Part shown: positions 1 to 11,272 of the stretch, piece by piece
Layout of the letters: each line of letters starts with the position of its first letter
How positions within the stretch are numbered: the stretch's first letter is position 1
Assembly: GCA_022497145.1 (NCBI GenBank)
Contig: MU385913.1
Location: 62,001 to 126,000 of the forward strand
Origin: Rostrohypoxylon terebratum
Taxonomy: Eukaryota > Ascomycota > Sordariomycetes > Xylariales > Hypoxylaceae
Direction: 5' to 3'
Length of the DNA: 64,000 nucleotides
Program-made: the position numbers and the translations under genes
Notes under the pieces: generated by a model
Seen by the model: only the letters and a program-made list of their open reading frames with translations
Database searches by the model: none
What the model was told of the DNA's origin: nothing

Positions 1-3000
1 ACGTTGTTTAGCGCATGGATCGTTTACAACTCGACGACGGTTCAGCAGCGATCGCTCAACAACTACTAAAAAATAAAGGTTCGTGGGTAAATATCTAGGA
101 TTCAATCTTTATTAATACCAACCCGCTTTATTAGGAATTGAATGGCGTAAGTTACATTACGTTACCTTAATATTGTTACCGGTCCATTTTTGAGTTGTTA
201 GTGAACTGTTCTTTCAGTGGTAGTTAATGATTATATCTCCAAGTCTAGGTACAATACCTATTAGTGTTTGATTTTTTTAGCGGCTGAACCCCCCAAAATC
301 CGCTACAGACTACAGTTGCCAGGGGTTTAGGCTTAGTTGGATGGCGGATCTCGCATCGATCGTTCGAACCGGATTGGATGGTAATACCCACAAATTTGTA
401 GGTACTGTGAAGTCGGCTTAGGACAGAAATTTGTGATTCGATATTAGGCAGGTTGGGGGGATTTATTAAAATAAATCCCCAAAGGAAATTATAAAGACCG
501 AGGTGTTGTATGGATTATTAAATTATCAGAATCCGGCAAAGACGAAACTTGCCTGTGAGATATCATGAGTAACAAGCCACTAGCAATGCAAATCATAATA
601 AAAATAAGTAAAAGTAGAGGGGATAAAGGTGTTTATACTTGAGAAATGCGAGATTTCTTCGGACCATCTACTAGATATGATACTACATGATGTGTCAGTG
701 TCGCTGGTAGCTAGCGGCGAGGTCAAGGCGGAAATCTCTTATATATGGGAATAGTTTATATACAGAAGAGGGTGGAAGACTAGTATGGGCGACGAGAATT
801 ATACATGTACATAACATCGCCTGATGGAAGATGAATCTTTTCTTGTTGGTTAGCTAGGACCTACTAGGTAGGTACTAGAAAATTACTAGGTAATTAGTAA
901 AAACTCTTACCAGGTGGTTTTCATTGCTCCTTAAGTCAGCTGTCTACTATTACCCCTGTATGAGCCAGATAATCGATATCTGACGATATCTTTTTACTAT
1001 AGGCCTGTCAGAGCTTGTAATTACTTAGTTATGTCCGTCATCGTGAGGCTCAAATTTTATCTGTAAGCTGCATGGTCTTACGCAGCTTACGATGTAGGTA
1101 CTTACATGCAGCTGAGCTACCTTCCCGGGCGGATAACAAATCACCCAATCATCGCTAAGTCGGCTTCTAAATCAGGTAATTGCTTGTACCACCATGCAGC
1201 GCTATGGGATAGGTACCTACCTGCCTACTTAGGCCCTCGCTATACACCACCTGCAATTTCAATGTTCGATAAACAAGTGCATAGTATCTCAGCGTATTTC
1301 CATAGTAAGGGCATAGCTGAATAGATTTTCAATTGAACTTATTCGAATACCAAAGTATTTCCCTTAAGTCTAATGAAAAGCCTTTTCTCTGATATACTAA
1401 ATGATTAATCTTGCGAGGTAGTGGACTAAGACCCTGACCAGACAATGGATCGCAACATACGACAAGAAAATAAATGCCGAGAAGCTAGTAAGTCACACAT
1501 GCTGTTCATTCTCAGCGTGTCTTACAAGAGGCCTAGAATTAGCATTCTCGTGATCCTGGGGCTTAGTGATGTTTTCATCGCCATTCACTATTGATTACTC
1601 AGCGCACTATCGAGATAGAAGGATTCTACTATTAATACCACAGAATTCATCCTTGAAGTTGAGTCCCATTATTTTCGGAATAATAAGCGATAAAGGACGC
1701 TCGGGTTTGATTTGGGATGTCGGTTTTTTTTACCCGTCGTGACAAGATTACCACCCTTGTTTGTGGTGTGATAGTTGGCCGGTGGTGCCCTTTTGGAGAA
1801 TTTGGCTGAGGTCTGTATGGTTGCATGGTGATCATGAGAAATGAGTAATCGTATTATGTCTGTTATCCGGGCCTAAATCAAGATACCACATGCAATTCCG
1901 CTCTCGCCTTGACATCTTCATTCGATGCAATGAAACTTTCAGACGCATCATGATGAGTGGGCTGTAAAGCGTGATCATGATCAACCCAATTACATTTCTT
2001 TTTTTCACTTAAAACCGACATCGGAGTTAGGGGATTGGCTATTTGTTCATACTATAGCCGGATTCTTGTTAAACCGAGCCCGTCTAGACCCCCGGATCAT
2101 GATTCTCTTGCCTCATTCCACTCACCTTTCCCATTTCTCGTAATCGTGATTCGGCCTTAGAGATCGTAAATATTACGCTCCCCACTCATACGTAATGAGC
2201 GTTTCGTTGAGTCGTGTTACCCATTCTGCTGCCCATCATGCTCATCATGCTCATTATATTCTTTTCTCTAGAAATTCCCTATTCGGGGAGGAACCGATTG
2301 CCTGTACGGTTATCACCGCCTGTGGGAACTTTGTGATGGCAAGTTGGCCTAAGAAGGTGTGCTTCCGATATTTGAGCCAATCGTTGAAATGGCTATGCAA
2401 TATGCCCCACCCAAATCCATGAATCCCCGCTACCAGCGCCGGCGGACGGCAGGCGGCTCCACGAAGTTGGGACGAGGGGAGCAGGGGTTTGGATGAGAAG
2501 CGGGGATAGGATAATCCTATATCGACCCTAATCCCAGGTTCCTGCGCTCCCAACCGGGGTCGATGAAGCGCCTTGGTAACCGGTAGAGGGGCAAAAGCCT
2601 TAGGTGCTTAGGTGCTCAGTCAGGTCCTGGGTTACGGTGTAGGATGTCGTCTTGAGGACGTAGGCTCTAGTCTTATTCCCGGGCCATCTGCAGGCCTTAG
2701 GCCTGTATGCTTGACCATGTACGGTAATATGATCGACGCGGATGCGGCTTTCACTTCCTACATCGCTATGCGTCGGTATTATCGAGCGCGACCCATTAAA
2801 AAGTTGCTTGACCGATCCCGTAGACGCATTGGAGGCGGATGTGCTCCCAAATTGCTTTCCTGGCATTTTTGTGTGTTGGGTACCGTTCCCCTTTATAATT
2901 TTTTACCTCCGGTCTAACTCCCGTTCCTTTGTCTTTTTGCTTTTCAATTTTACCTCGGCACTTCCAACGATCTGAATAGCGTCAACAATTGTTCTTTCCA

Positions 3001-3010
3001 AGTGGCGACT
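1..3010. other. Gene-free left flank
   Basis: About 3 kb with no convincing gene. Open frames here are short, overlap on both strands and show no family resemblance. The first 60 bases carry units such as CGACGGTTCAGC that resemble the right end of the element near 38.1 kb, so the window may begin inside a related transposon end. A perfect 9-base inverted repeat (GTAAGCTGC at 1063-1071, GCAGCTTAC at 1082-1090) could form a hairpin. The TAGGTAC motif recurs near 870, 1095 and 1210. The last few hundred bases presumably hold the promoter of the transporter gene that starts at 3011. Confidence 0.6.
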
Positions 3011-5053
3011 ATGTCGGACACAGAGATTGCCGAGTTCGGTCTAGGACCGCAGATACATCGCGAACATACTAGTGCTTCGCAAGCTTCGAGGGGCGGTGGC
3101 CTAAGTCATTTTGCAGACCTGGTCCAGAGTATCAGTAACCAAGATGCAGAAGCTAGATACAAAGCTGAGGAGGCAGATAACAGGTTGCCGACAGACGACT
3201 CGCCGGATCCAAGCCAATTTCAGGGTGCCGAAGGAAAGACGATAATATCGTGGGAGCCTAACGACAAGGAGAATCCGTACAATTGGCCTAGAGTCAGTAG
3301 TACACCCTAGAACTATAATCCGGGGACTTTATGCTAACAGTCTCAGTGGCGGAAAAATCTCATTCTTGTAACGACGATGACGACCGTCCTCAATAGCACT
3401 ATGGGGAGTTCTCTACCAAGTATGGCCATCCCCTACATGATGAAGGAATGGGGTATTACTTCTCAAACACAGTCTATCCTTCCAATTTCTACATTCTTGA
3501 TGGGTTACGTCTTCGGTCCAATTGTCTGTATGTTGCCCTTAATTCTTCCAGTGCTGGTTAAATCCTGTTAACGATGATCTTCAAAGGGGGCCCATTAAGT
3601 GAACATATCGGACGTCGAGTTCTCTCCACAGCGGCCTTTGCGATGCTCATGGTTTGGACTCTTGCTTGCGCACTAGCTCCGAATTGGCCAGCAATGTTGG
3701 TATTCCGATATTTGGTTGGAGTGTGCGCTTCAGCCCCGATCGCGGTTGTCACTGGGCAACTTGCTGATATCTACAATGATTCTGTTGCCCGAGGTCGAGC
3801 TATGTCTTGGTTTATGGTGGTAAGCACCCAAGTCTACGTCTCCTTCTATGTCTCTGGAGCTAATTGCTACTTGTTGAAGTTCACTATTTTCGGTCCACTG
3901 ATGGCCCCAATCATCTCTGGTTTCAGTTCGACCAGCATTGGATGGCGCTGGACCTTCTGGATTGGTTTGATTATTGCAGGTGCTACATCTATACTAATCG
4001 CGTTTCTCCCCGAGACTTATGCGCCAGTACTCCTTACGCGCCGAGCAAGAAAGATCCGAAAGGCAGACCCCAAGGCACAAGTATACTCTGCTTTTGAACT
4101 TGAACCGCACGATATGAAACAGTTGGTTACTAGAGTTCTAACCCGGCCAATTCGCATGATCATGACCGAACTCATTGTGACTGCGACATGCCTCTATCTC
4201 TCGCTAGTTTATGCCATCTTCTACATGAGTTTCCAGGCATTCCCGATTATATTCCAGGACGTCTACGGCTTATCTCCAGGAGTTACCGGTCTGTGTTATC
4301 TCCCCATTGGAATTGGCGCAATGCTTGCACTACCCGTCTTCTTTACTTACGACCACATTCTCCTGAATGCCCAAGCTCGTGGTGAGGCATGGTCCAAAAA
4401 AGAGGAGTTTCGCCGTGTTCCACTGGCTACTTTAGGTGGTCCATTATTCGTCATATCCTTATTTTGGCTTGGCTGGTCTGCAAGATCAAATGTATCATTC
4501 GTCGTGCCGATGCTTGCTGGCATCCCATTTGGTGCAGGTTTTAGTACGTATATATCACACTTCTCCTTCATCCCCTGCATATCACAATGCTTCGTACAGC
4601 TTTCAAGGTGTGGTACCACGGAGGTCGGGATTGCAAACGTCTCCAACTTTCAACAAGAGGAGATCGCTAACCTAACTTACCGCAGTGTTGATCTTCATGG
4701 CGCTACTTAACTACATCACAGATGCTTACGAAATATTCGCCGCGAGTGCCAACGCCGCTGCAAGTTCCTGCCGCTCTGTCTTCGCGGTCGCCCTCCCGTT
4801 TGCGACGATCCCTATGTTCGACCGGCTCGGCATCAGCGGGGCATGCAGTTTGCTCGGTGGGTTAAGTCTATGCATGTGTGTCATTCCCTTTATCTTCATC
4901 TGGAAAGGAGCGGCGATCCGAGAAAGGTCCAAGTTCTGCATTGCACTTAAGGAGCAAAAGCGGGAGATGGAACGAAGACACGAGGAGCAACAACGGAGAA
5001 GAGCTAGGGCAGCGGCTAGCGGTGGTGTGTTTGATGACAAAGAGACGATTTAA
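3011..5053 (+). CDS. MFS transporter, DHA1 drug/polyamine-type
   Basis: Major facilitator superfamily proton antiporter of the plasma membrane, closest in pattern to fungal TPO1/FLR1-type DHA1 exporters of polyamines or drugs. Five exons join in frame to 575 residues: 3011-3292, 3347-3527, 3587-3819, 3880-4543, 4686-5053. Donors are GTCAGT, GTATGT, GTAAGC and GTACGT, with CTAAC-like branch sites. The start is the ATG at 3011; only a GTG lies upstream in frame. A soluble N-terminal tail of about 90 residues ends in ENPYNWPR, typical of this subfamily. The segment STMGSSLPS in helix 1, motif A (GPLSEHIGRR, formed across intron 2) and FMLIFMALLNYITDAY in the C-terminal half are all recognisable. 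A charged, Glu/Arg-rich tail ends the protein. Substrate cannot be told from sequence. The gene converges on the permease that follows. Confidence 0.9.
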
Positions 5054-5615
5054 TGCTTGGGTGGAGGTAATTATTACGAGAACAGTAATCAGAGCACATA
5101 CACTTCGTCTTCATTGGTTCCTCCAAAGTCCTTGAGGATTCTGGAGGGTTGGCAGGATGCCCAGTATTAGGTAGAAGTAGCACGCAGCCAGAGTCAATAT
5201 AATCATTATACGCCAGCTTTCAAAATCGACTATTTGGGTGAGTTCCCGCGACATGGGGCGTCCCAAGGCGGGTATATTAGCAAGAAAATATATATAGCAA
5301 ATTCAAGGATGTCTCGGGTTTCAAGAGGGAACCGGTTGGGCGGGCGACACGGAGACGCGTGGCGTACAACTTGGAGGTCTAGATGACGTGAGTGAGAAAG
5401 AAATAGCTCAATAAATAGGACATATATCTGTTTCAGGAGGCAAGATTATCTCATACCCATCTGATAATCATTTGTGAGCCGACGAATGTGTCTTTTCGAT
5501 TACTAAGCGACCATAATGTAGACCCCTCCCAGCCCTCCTCCTTGTTTACCTCTTTTATCCCTCGTGGACATTCTTTTTGAACTTTCCTCAGAGTGAATCT
5601 GATTTGAGATTTATA
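5054..5615. other. Intergenic, between convergent genes
   Basis: The 560 bases between the two convergent transporter genes contain the 3' untranslated regions of both. I see no gene, RNA or clear repeat here. Confidence 0.6.
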
Positions 5616-7535
5616 TTATGAATCAACAGTAAGCCCGTCTGATTCTGGTGGACCTCGATACACTGCAAATATCATTAGCTTGAGAAGGCTCTTTGAGGTT
5701 ATACCATCGTCAAACTTACCCTTCCGAGCATAGACACCATACCAAATAGCACTCAGAACCATAAACCCAACAAACACCACAATGGCATAGTTCATGCTAA
5801 CTTCGGTTACAGGAAGTGCGGTAGGCATGGAGAACAATACGACCTCGAAAGATATCCAAAGGACCGCGAGTAGGTTTACTATCGGGCCAATGTAGTTTCC
5901 TAAAGTCCACCTAGCGCTATTTACTTCCTTTCGCTTATGAAACATCGATATGACGATAGGAATGCCATATGACACGGCGAGGGATATAACGCCAACTGAC
6001 ACGAAAGCGAGGAACGCCGATGACGATCCGAGGTTGATCAGTCCGAGGAGCATCTCGATAATAGTCGTGAGAACTAGCGCCCAGATAGGTGTGCCGTGGC
6101 GCTCGTCGACCTTAGACCAGAGGCGGGCGAGGGGGATGGCATTATCACGTGCGAAAGCCCATGTTGTTCTTGATGCTGCGACCGTGATGGATATTGAACA
6201 AAAAAGGGTGATGATGAGGACCAGGACGGTCAGCGCTAGACCACCCCCAGGGGTACCCATTACCACGCCGAAGATGTAAGGTAATGCCTGACCAACGGGC
6301 GCTCCGAGAATATCTGCTAGATCAGGTAACGTTGCGCATAAAGGAATTATCTTTATGAGTCAAGTCTGTTAGGAATCACTTCGAGGTCGTAAAATACGGT
6401 AGGTACTTACAAAAAACAGCCCAGCGATGCCACCAACGGGTACACAGAGAGACAGCGCATTTGGTAATTTCACGGTTGGCTCGCTGCACTCTTCGGCCAT
6501 CGAGGTTATCATTCCCATAGCGGAAAATCTAGTATATTGTTAAACTCCGTGCAGCTTGGACTTCCAAATACCATATTCAAACTCACGTATAAGCCGCCGG
6601 TAAGATGCCAATCCAAAAAGAAAAGGTATTCCATCCAGAAAGTGTCTCGTCGTAGTGTCCCTAGAAACCATTATGAGCCATCTCTGCACACTCATTCTCA
6701 TCTTAAATAGTTGCACCAATGCTTACCAAGGTATAACTCGGTGAATGTCGGCCAACATCAGCCTTCGCTGACAGACATATGCAGGTGACTATAATGCTAA
6801 TCGCAGTAAAGACGGCGCAGATCGTATCAACCATAGGCAGCAACTTATTTCCGAACGCGACGAGGAAAAAAGTGAGGAAGCATAGTGCGTAGAAGATCAG
6901 CAGCAGTTGCCAAGCCTCCACAGCGAAGTCCGGTTCGTATAGCGATATAGCCGCAGCAAGCATAGATGCGAAACCGAAATTGACGGACAGCGTGATAGTC
7001 CAGTTACCGATCAACCATGTCCAGCCGGTGATAAAGGAGAGAACTGTGCGGTATCTCGGGCTCGCGAGTTGGAAAGACCAGTAATACGGACCGGCTGATG
7101 TCGGGTATCTCGAGGCAAGCTCGCTGAGAGAGAGAGCGATGCATTCATCTAGAATTAAGACTACTATCCATCCCACAAACATCGGCAGTTGACCTAATAG
7201 ATATCAGCATAGCGAAAACCGTGGAGAGTGCGCGCCTAGCTCACCACCTCCGTAAATGGCACTAATGAGGGGACCGCCGAAGCCATAAGGTATCTATTCC
7301 GATCTTAGAAATATCTTGTCAGTTTTTCCAACAGGTGTAAACTTACAGCAGCAATCGCTAGTGATTGAAAAAGCAACGTGAACATAGACCGATTTCGCTG
7401 CAGCTCTGGCTTGTAGCCAAGTACCGTGAGATTTTGTACATCGTTCACTGTACCGAGCTGCGTCTGGCCATTCTCGTAGTCCACAGAAGCGGGCGAGCCA
7501 TTTTGGGACGTGATCTTCTCCTTTATGGAACTCAT
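5616..7535 (-). CDS. Amino-acid/GABA/choline permease (APC family)
   Basis: Twelve-helix amino-acid-polyamine-choline permease, most like the fungal UGA4/HNM1 (GABA or choline) group; it would import an amine or amino acid at the plasma membrane. Read on the minus strand, seven exons and six short introns join in frame. Clear introns are 7294-7346, 7194-7244 and 5663-5719, with three more near 6.7, 6.55 and 6.4 kb. The start MSSIKEKIT gives a hydrophilic tail before LGYKPELQRNRSMFTLLFQS, then IPYGFGGPLISAIYGGG in helix 1, ELASRYPTSAGPYYW in helix 2/3, EECSEPTVKLPNALSL in the middle and ASRTTWAFARDNAIP near helix 8. These are hallmark segments of the family. The last intron is required to give the family-like ending RKVYRGPPESDG; reading through it gives a plausible but wrong tail. 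Substrate is not determinable. Confidence 0.9.
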
Positions 7536-8636
7536 GATAATGAGTCTGTACCGACCTCTATGGTTACGATGTTTTCCGTAACAACACCATCTGGTAACAA
7601 GTTAACTGGGGCAGAATTCCCAAGATACAAGATATAAGCCATGTTTATTATTGCCATCGAGCTATTATCGTTATCGCGAGACATTACATGAGCTCTATGG
7701 GAACTTCAAGCCAGTTACGGGGGTTCGGAGATAGATAAGCAGACATACGCGTTTGCATTAGATCCATTAGATAGGTCAGGTATTGGACGCCTTGGGGTTC
7801 GATTTTACCCCTGATGGAGATCTTCAACTAGTCTCAGATAATTCCAATGTTCCTGGTTGATTTCTTGGCACCGATCATTCTTATCTTGGTATACCACCTC
7901 CCCGGTTCAGCTCTGCGCACAAAGAGACGTTCACGCAGGAAGATGACTGGTCACAGATAAGAAGGTAGGACAGCGTTCTCAGCCAGTCAGTCAAAAAAAG
8001 CGGCCTGATCAGTCAGGCCAGCCAGGCGTCAGTCAGGCTTAGGATTTTTTCTGACTGGTCAAATCAAATTGTTTTTTTGGAACTGATTGACTGACTGGTT
8101 GAGACCGCTGAGGTAGGATAAATCGAGATATGTAATAAATTCGACACAACCCTCCGAAAGAGGTTCGCATCGCATGTAGGTATATCATATTGTTTCATCG
8201 AAATACCTATTCACTTCGTCGATACCTATTTGCAATATGAAACAACGAACGAACAACAGCAAGGTGAGATAGTTCCTTTGCACGACTTTGACGATGCATA
8301 ATACATAATAGTCCCCTCATAGCTACGTATAACTGTTTTCTTTAATTCGGGCTGTCATTTAACCAAAACTATCAAGGAATGAGATGAGAGAAATGTCTGG
8401 GAGTACGGACTCAGAATGAACGATCAAATGCCAGGGAGAGTTTGTTGGTGTTGCAGGACTGCGGGGTGCGAAATGGCGCCGGGCTTGATACCCTTGAAGT
8501 CGAGATTGACGCCAGATTCGATGTCCGGATACGGACCAAGCGGCGTGATGGAAAGCGGATTGATATCATGATGACTTTTAGTATACTAACTCAATATCAG
8601 CAGCTATCCAAACATTTTTTTTCTTTTGGCCGGTGG
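7536..8636. other. Intergenic region carrying a MITE
   Basis: Apart from the 140-bp hAT-type element at 7971-8110, described separately, this 1.1 kb has no supported gene. It includes the permease promoter (nearest 7536) and the 3' side of the GST gene. An open frame at 8442-9074 (+) is the shadow of the GST coding sequence. Confidence 0.6.
7963..8118. mobile_element. hAT-type MITE with 8-bp target duplication
   Basis: A 140-bp element occupies 7971-8110. Its terminal inverted repeats (7971-7993 and 8088-8110) match at 21 of 23 positions and both begin CAGCG. The flanking octamer AGGTAGGA is repeated exactly at 7963-7970 and 8111-8118. An 8-bp duplication with CAG-starting termini is the signature of the hAT superfamily. 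There is no coding capacity, so it must depend on a transposase elsewhere. Inside are further CAGTCA/TGACTG units and a hairpin (GGCCTGA at 8002-8008, TCAGGCC at 8013-8019). The perfect duplication and near-perfect ends suggest a fairly recent insertion. Confidence 0.88.
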
Positions 8637-9521
8637 CTAGATGTCACTCACGTTTTCTTTGATGTGTTTGAAGTTCGTCGTTTCGCGGAAACCCTTCACA
8701 TTCCAGTACAGGTTCTTCAGCCACTCATGGATGACAGGGTAGCTTCCACGGATAGTTCCGAGATTGCACTTGAAGTGCTGCACGTAGGCGGCGTCGAATC
8801 GAATTGCCGTCGCGTATGCCAAGATATCGAGTTCCGTGAGATCCTTGCCGAGAACAAATGGTCCGCCATTTTTGTGAATCAACAACTCCAGCTGGTTCAA
8901 AGCCGCGAACACGGGTATCACACCCTTCTCATATGCGGCTTGATCCCTTGCAAACCCTGCCTTGTAGACGCCGCTGTTGAGGTCTCTCGTCATCCACTCG
9001 GTAACTTCGTCGATCTTCGCTCGCAGACGCTCTGGGTAAAGGTCGAGATCCCTTTCGGGGCTTCCTTGGGGTAATATCTCATTGAATCCCGTCTGCAGCC
9101 ATCGCAGCAACTCAAGGCTCTCATTGTTCACAGCGGTATTTTCCTTGGTATCCCAAAGAAGAGGGACGCTGTACTTTCCCTTATAATCTTTATCCGCCCG
9201 GAAGTAAACCTCGTTGAGGTACTTTGACCCGAATAGCTTGTCCGGAGTCGAGCCTTCGTAGGTATCATCAGGGCCATTGGCTCCAGGGAATGACCAGCCT
9301 GTTTCTCCTTTCGGATAGGCCTTTACGACGGAGATGTCGATTGCCGAATCGAGCTTCTTCAGCACACGGACTAAGTTGGCGCGGTGCGCGAAAGGGCAAA
9401 AATAGCCAATGTAAAGATGGTACCGACCGGACTCCGGGGCGAAACGCAACCCGGGCGCCACGACCCCATGCCAGCCATCTTCGGGGCCAGCATGCAGCGG
9501 CTTAGCTTGATCGTATGCCAT
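8637..9521 (-). CDS. Glutathionyl-hydroquinone reductase / Xi-class GST
   Basis: Glutathione transferase of the Xi (ECM4/GTO/YqjG) group, which removes glutathione from glutathionyl-hydroquinones and handles quinone or oxidant stress in the cytosol. The uninterrupted frame encodes 294 residues. The catalytic cysteine is Cys42 in FCPFAHR, where CPFAHR is diagnostic for the group. It is followed by a thioredoxin-like domain with SVPLLWD and NNESLELLR, the cis-Pro/glutathione-site segments. The helical C-terminal domain contains ELDILAYATAIRFDAAYV and ends NFKHIKENV. It is shorter than members that carry an organelle-targeting extension, which fits a cytosolic form. A (GT)n tract lies about 50 bp upstream of the start, in the presumptive promoter or leader. 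Confidence 0.93.
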   Translation of the reverse strand: MAYDQAKPLHAGPEDGWHGVVAPGLRFAPESGRYHLYIGYFCPFAHRANLVRVLKKLDSAIDISVVKAYPKGETGWSFPGANGPDDTYEGSTPDKLFGSKYLNEVYFRADKDYKGKYSVPLLWDTKENTAVNNESLELLRWLQTGFNEILPQGSPERDLDLYPERLRAKIDEVTEWMTRDLNSGVYKAGFARDQAAYEKGVIPVFAALNQLELLIHKNGGPFVLGKDLTELDILAYATAIRFDAAYVQHFKCNLGTIRGSYPVIHEWLKNLYWNVKGFRETTNFKHIKENVSDI

Positions 9522-9573
9522 ATTACTAATACTGTGATTTAAGCTTGAAAGCTGGTGTTGGTTATATTGTTTG

Positions 9574-9609
<36 letters not shown>

Positions 9610-10332
9610 ATGTCTGAGTCTTAACATACCTCTGTTCCTAGAGTCTAGAGTCTAGAGTCCAGGGTCCAGGGTTGTTGGAGTATTCTAGCGATTGACGCGG
9701 ATTTGTTGCTTAATAAGAGATCACCTTGGTCCTTAGAAGATGCGGGAAGTTCGGTCTAAGAAGGTCGGCGGACCTAAACTGTTCGGCGTGTTCTTAGCGG
9801 ATCGGTGGGCTCAGACTGGTCGGCGACAGACCTATTTAGATGTCGAAGGAGGACGGGAACGTTATTGAACCGTGATCATTTGGAAACCGTCATCGCCGGC
9901 GTTTGCTCTTTCCAGATGTCTCCAGCATTGATTTTTTAGGTCAGCGGAGGTACCCGATTACTGGTCTGCTGGTCTGCTACACCGAATTACAGGTACACAA
10001 AGGTAAATCTCAGTAGAAGTAATAGATTTCACAACCTACATAGTACCTATAATAGTATATATATATATATATGACAAAATACACGACTCCTACATATGTA
10101 GTGATAATTCACCAAGATACCTTCCTCGCTGTAAAAGTTTAAGTCTAAGTAAAATATCATGAATGAGTGCACTGTATTATTCATATACATTATTAAATCT
10201 CAACAGCAGCCTGAGCAGCCAAGATCTAGACTCAGGTCACCGTACCCAATGGTTTGGGAGCAAAAGAGTGGGGCTCAGAATCTGGCAATCTAGCTTGTGG
10301 GGATATAAGGCTAAACAATCCCTTTGTTTTTC
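9522..10332. other. Intergenic with GT and TA microsatellites
   Basis: This is the upstream region of the GST gene. It holds a (GT)n run at about 9577-9607, a short tandem of GAGTCTA/GTCCAGG units at about 9637-9672, and a (TA)n tract near 10056-10072. No gene is supported. Confidence 0.6.
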
Positions 10333-10451
10333 ACATACGACCATAGGAGCTGGAGAACTCGGGGTCCCGTCCGCTCCCCCATAGATAAGCCAGCTACCGC
10401 CAGATTAGTAGTTGGGTCGGTGACGACCAGCGAATCCCTGGTGTTGTATGT
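10333..10451 (+). rRNA. Dispersed 5S ribosomal RNA gene
   Basis: About 119 nt that read as a filamentous-fungal 5S rRNA. The 5' end ACATACGACCATAGG and the 3' end GGTGTTGTATGT pair to form helix I. The internal promoter and loop segments GTCCCGTCCGCTC, TTAGTAGTTGGGT and ACCAGCGAATCCCT are all present in order. A T-run starting at 10451 is a Pol III terminator. Solitary 5S genes outside rDNA are usual in Pezizomycotina. The central part (about 10347-10410) looks different from the Neurospora-type sequence I know, so this may be one of several 5S types or a drifting copy. Family identity is secure; functionality is less so. Confidence 0.88.
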
Positions 10452-10456
10452 TTTTT
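10451..10456 (+). terminator. Pol III T-run terminator of the 5S gene
   Basis: A run of T residues directly at the 3' end of the 5S sequence, followed by further T-rich DNA (10460-10490), is the expected RNA polymerase III stop. Confidence 0.7.
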
Positions 10457-11272
10457 GTTTTGTTTTTCATTTTTGTTTTTTTTTTCTATTCCATTTTGTA
10501 ATTGAAGTAGAAGAGATTTCTATTTCTCATTTTAAAGTTTTCTACTCCAGAATCCCCTAGCGAATTGCATCCATAGACGATTGGGGTAGCTTTTTTTGGG
10601 GAGGGGGAGAGGGATGGTTCGTGATATTGTATTCCTCCAAAAATATCAAACTCTTTTTCATACAGGACTTCATTAACACTTTAGACTTTAGTAACGAATA
10701 AGACCTCTTGTCACGTAAAACATCTCTAAATCTACTTGAGAGCTTCAAGTAATACAACCTTAAGAATGGATATAACCGCGCGACTCCCCTCTTGTGTTTG
10801 GGTGGACCCGTTCGCGTTTTCAATGCAGCCTACCCGCCTACATGACGGGTAGTATTCAAACTTACCACATAGCAGACGGATGTTTGCGCTTCTCGAGATC
10901 ATCTGAGTCCACACTCTATCTCATAGGTACTAGGTAGGTTTGCTTTGACACCATCCTGATAAGTAGCCAGCTGTATGTCGCCATCAACGGACCTTCTCAG
11001 AGGTTACACTCCACCTTTAGATCAGGATTCACGTCTCATTATCACGCACATGTCATTAAATGACTTCGAAAAACCCACCTCGTACATGGTAACAAACCAA
11101 TCTATCTCGTTTTTGATGTCTTGAATCGAGGGCACAGCACAAGCTGTGTCCCAGTACCTATGCAGTCCTTAGTTGTGTTGGCCATCCGGTCTTCTCAAGA
11201 TATTTCCTGCTCTTGAGACCCGGCTTCCAACTCCCCCCTTTTTACTCACTCACTCATCCACTACATGGCACA
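10457..11272. other. Intergenic, promoter side of GH79 gene
   Basis: No gene is supported between the 5S gene and the GH79 start. It begins with a T-rich stretch. Open frames on the minus strand at 10557-10914 are low-complexity and lack any recognisable segment. The last few hundred bases presumably drive the GH79 gene. Confidence 0.55.

Noticed and set aside
330..400. tRNA-like segment around CGTTCGAACCG
   Set aside because: A T-loop-like string is present, but acceptor, D and anticodon stems cannot be formed around it.
2600..2975. Overlapping open frames before the MFS gene
   Set aside because: Frames on both strands overlap, none resembles a protein family, and the region is the likely MFS promoter.
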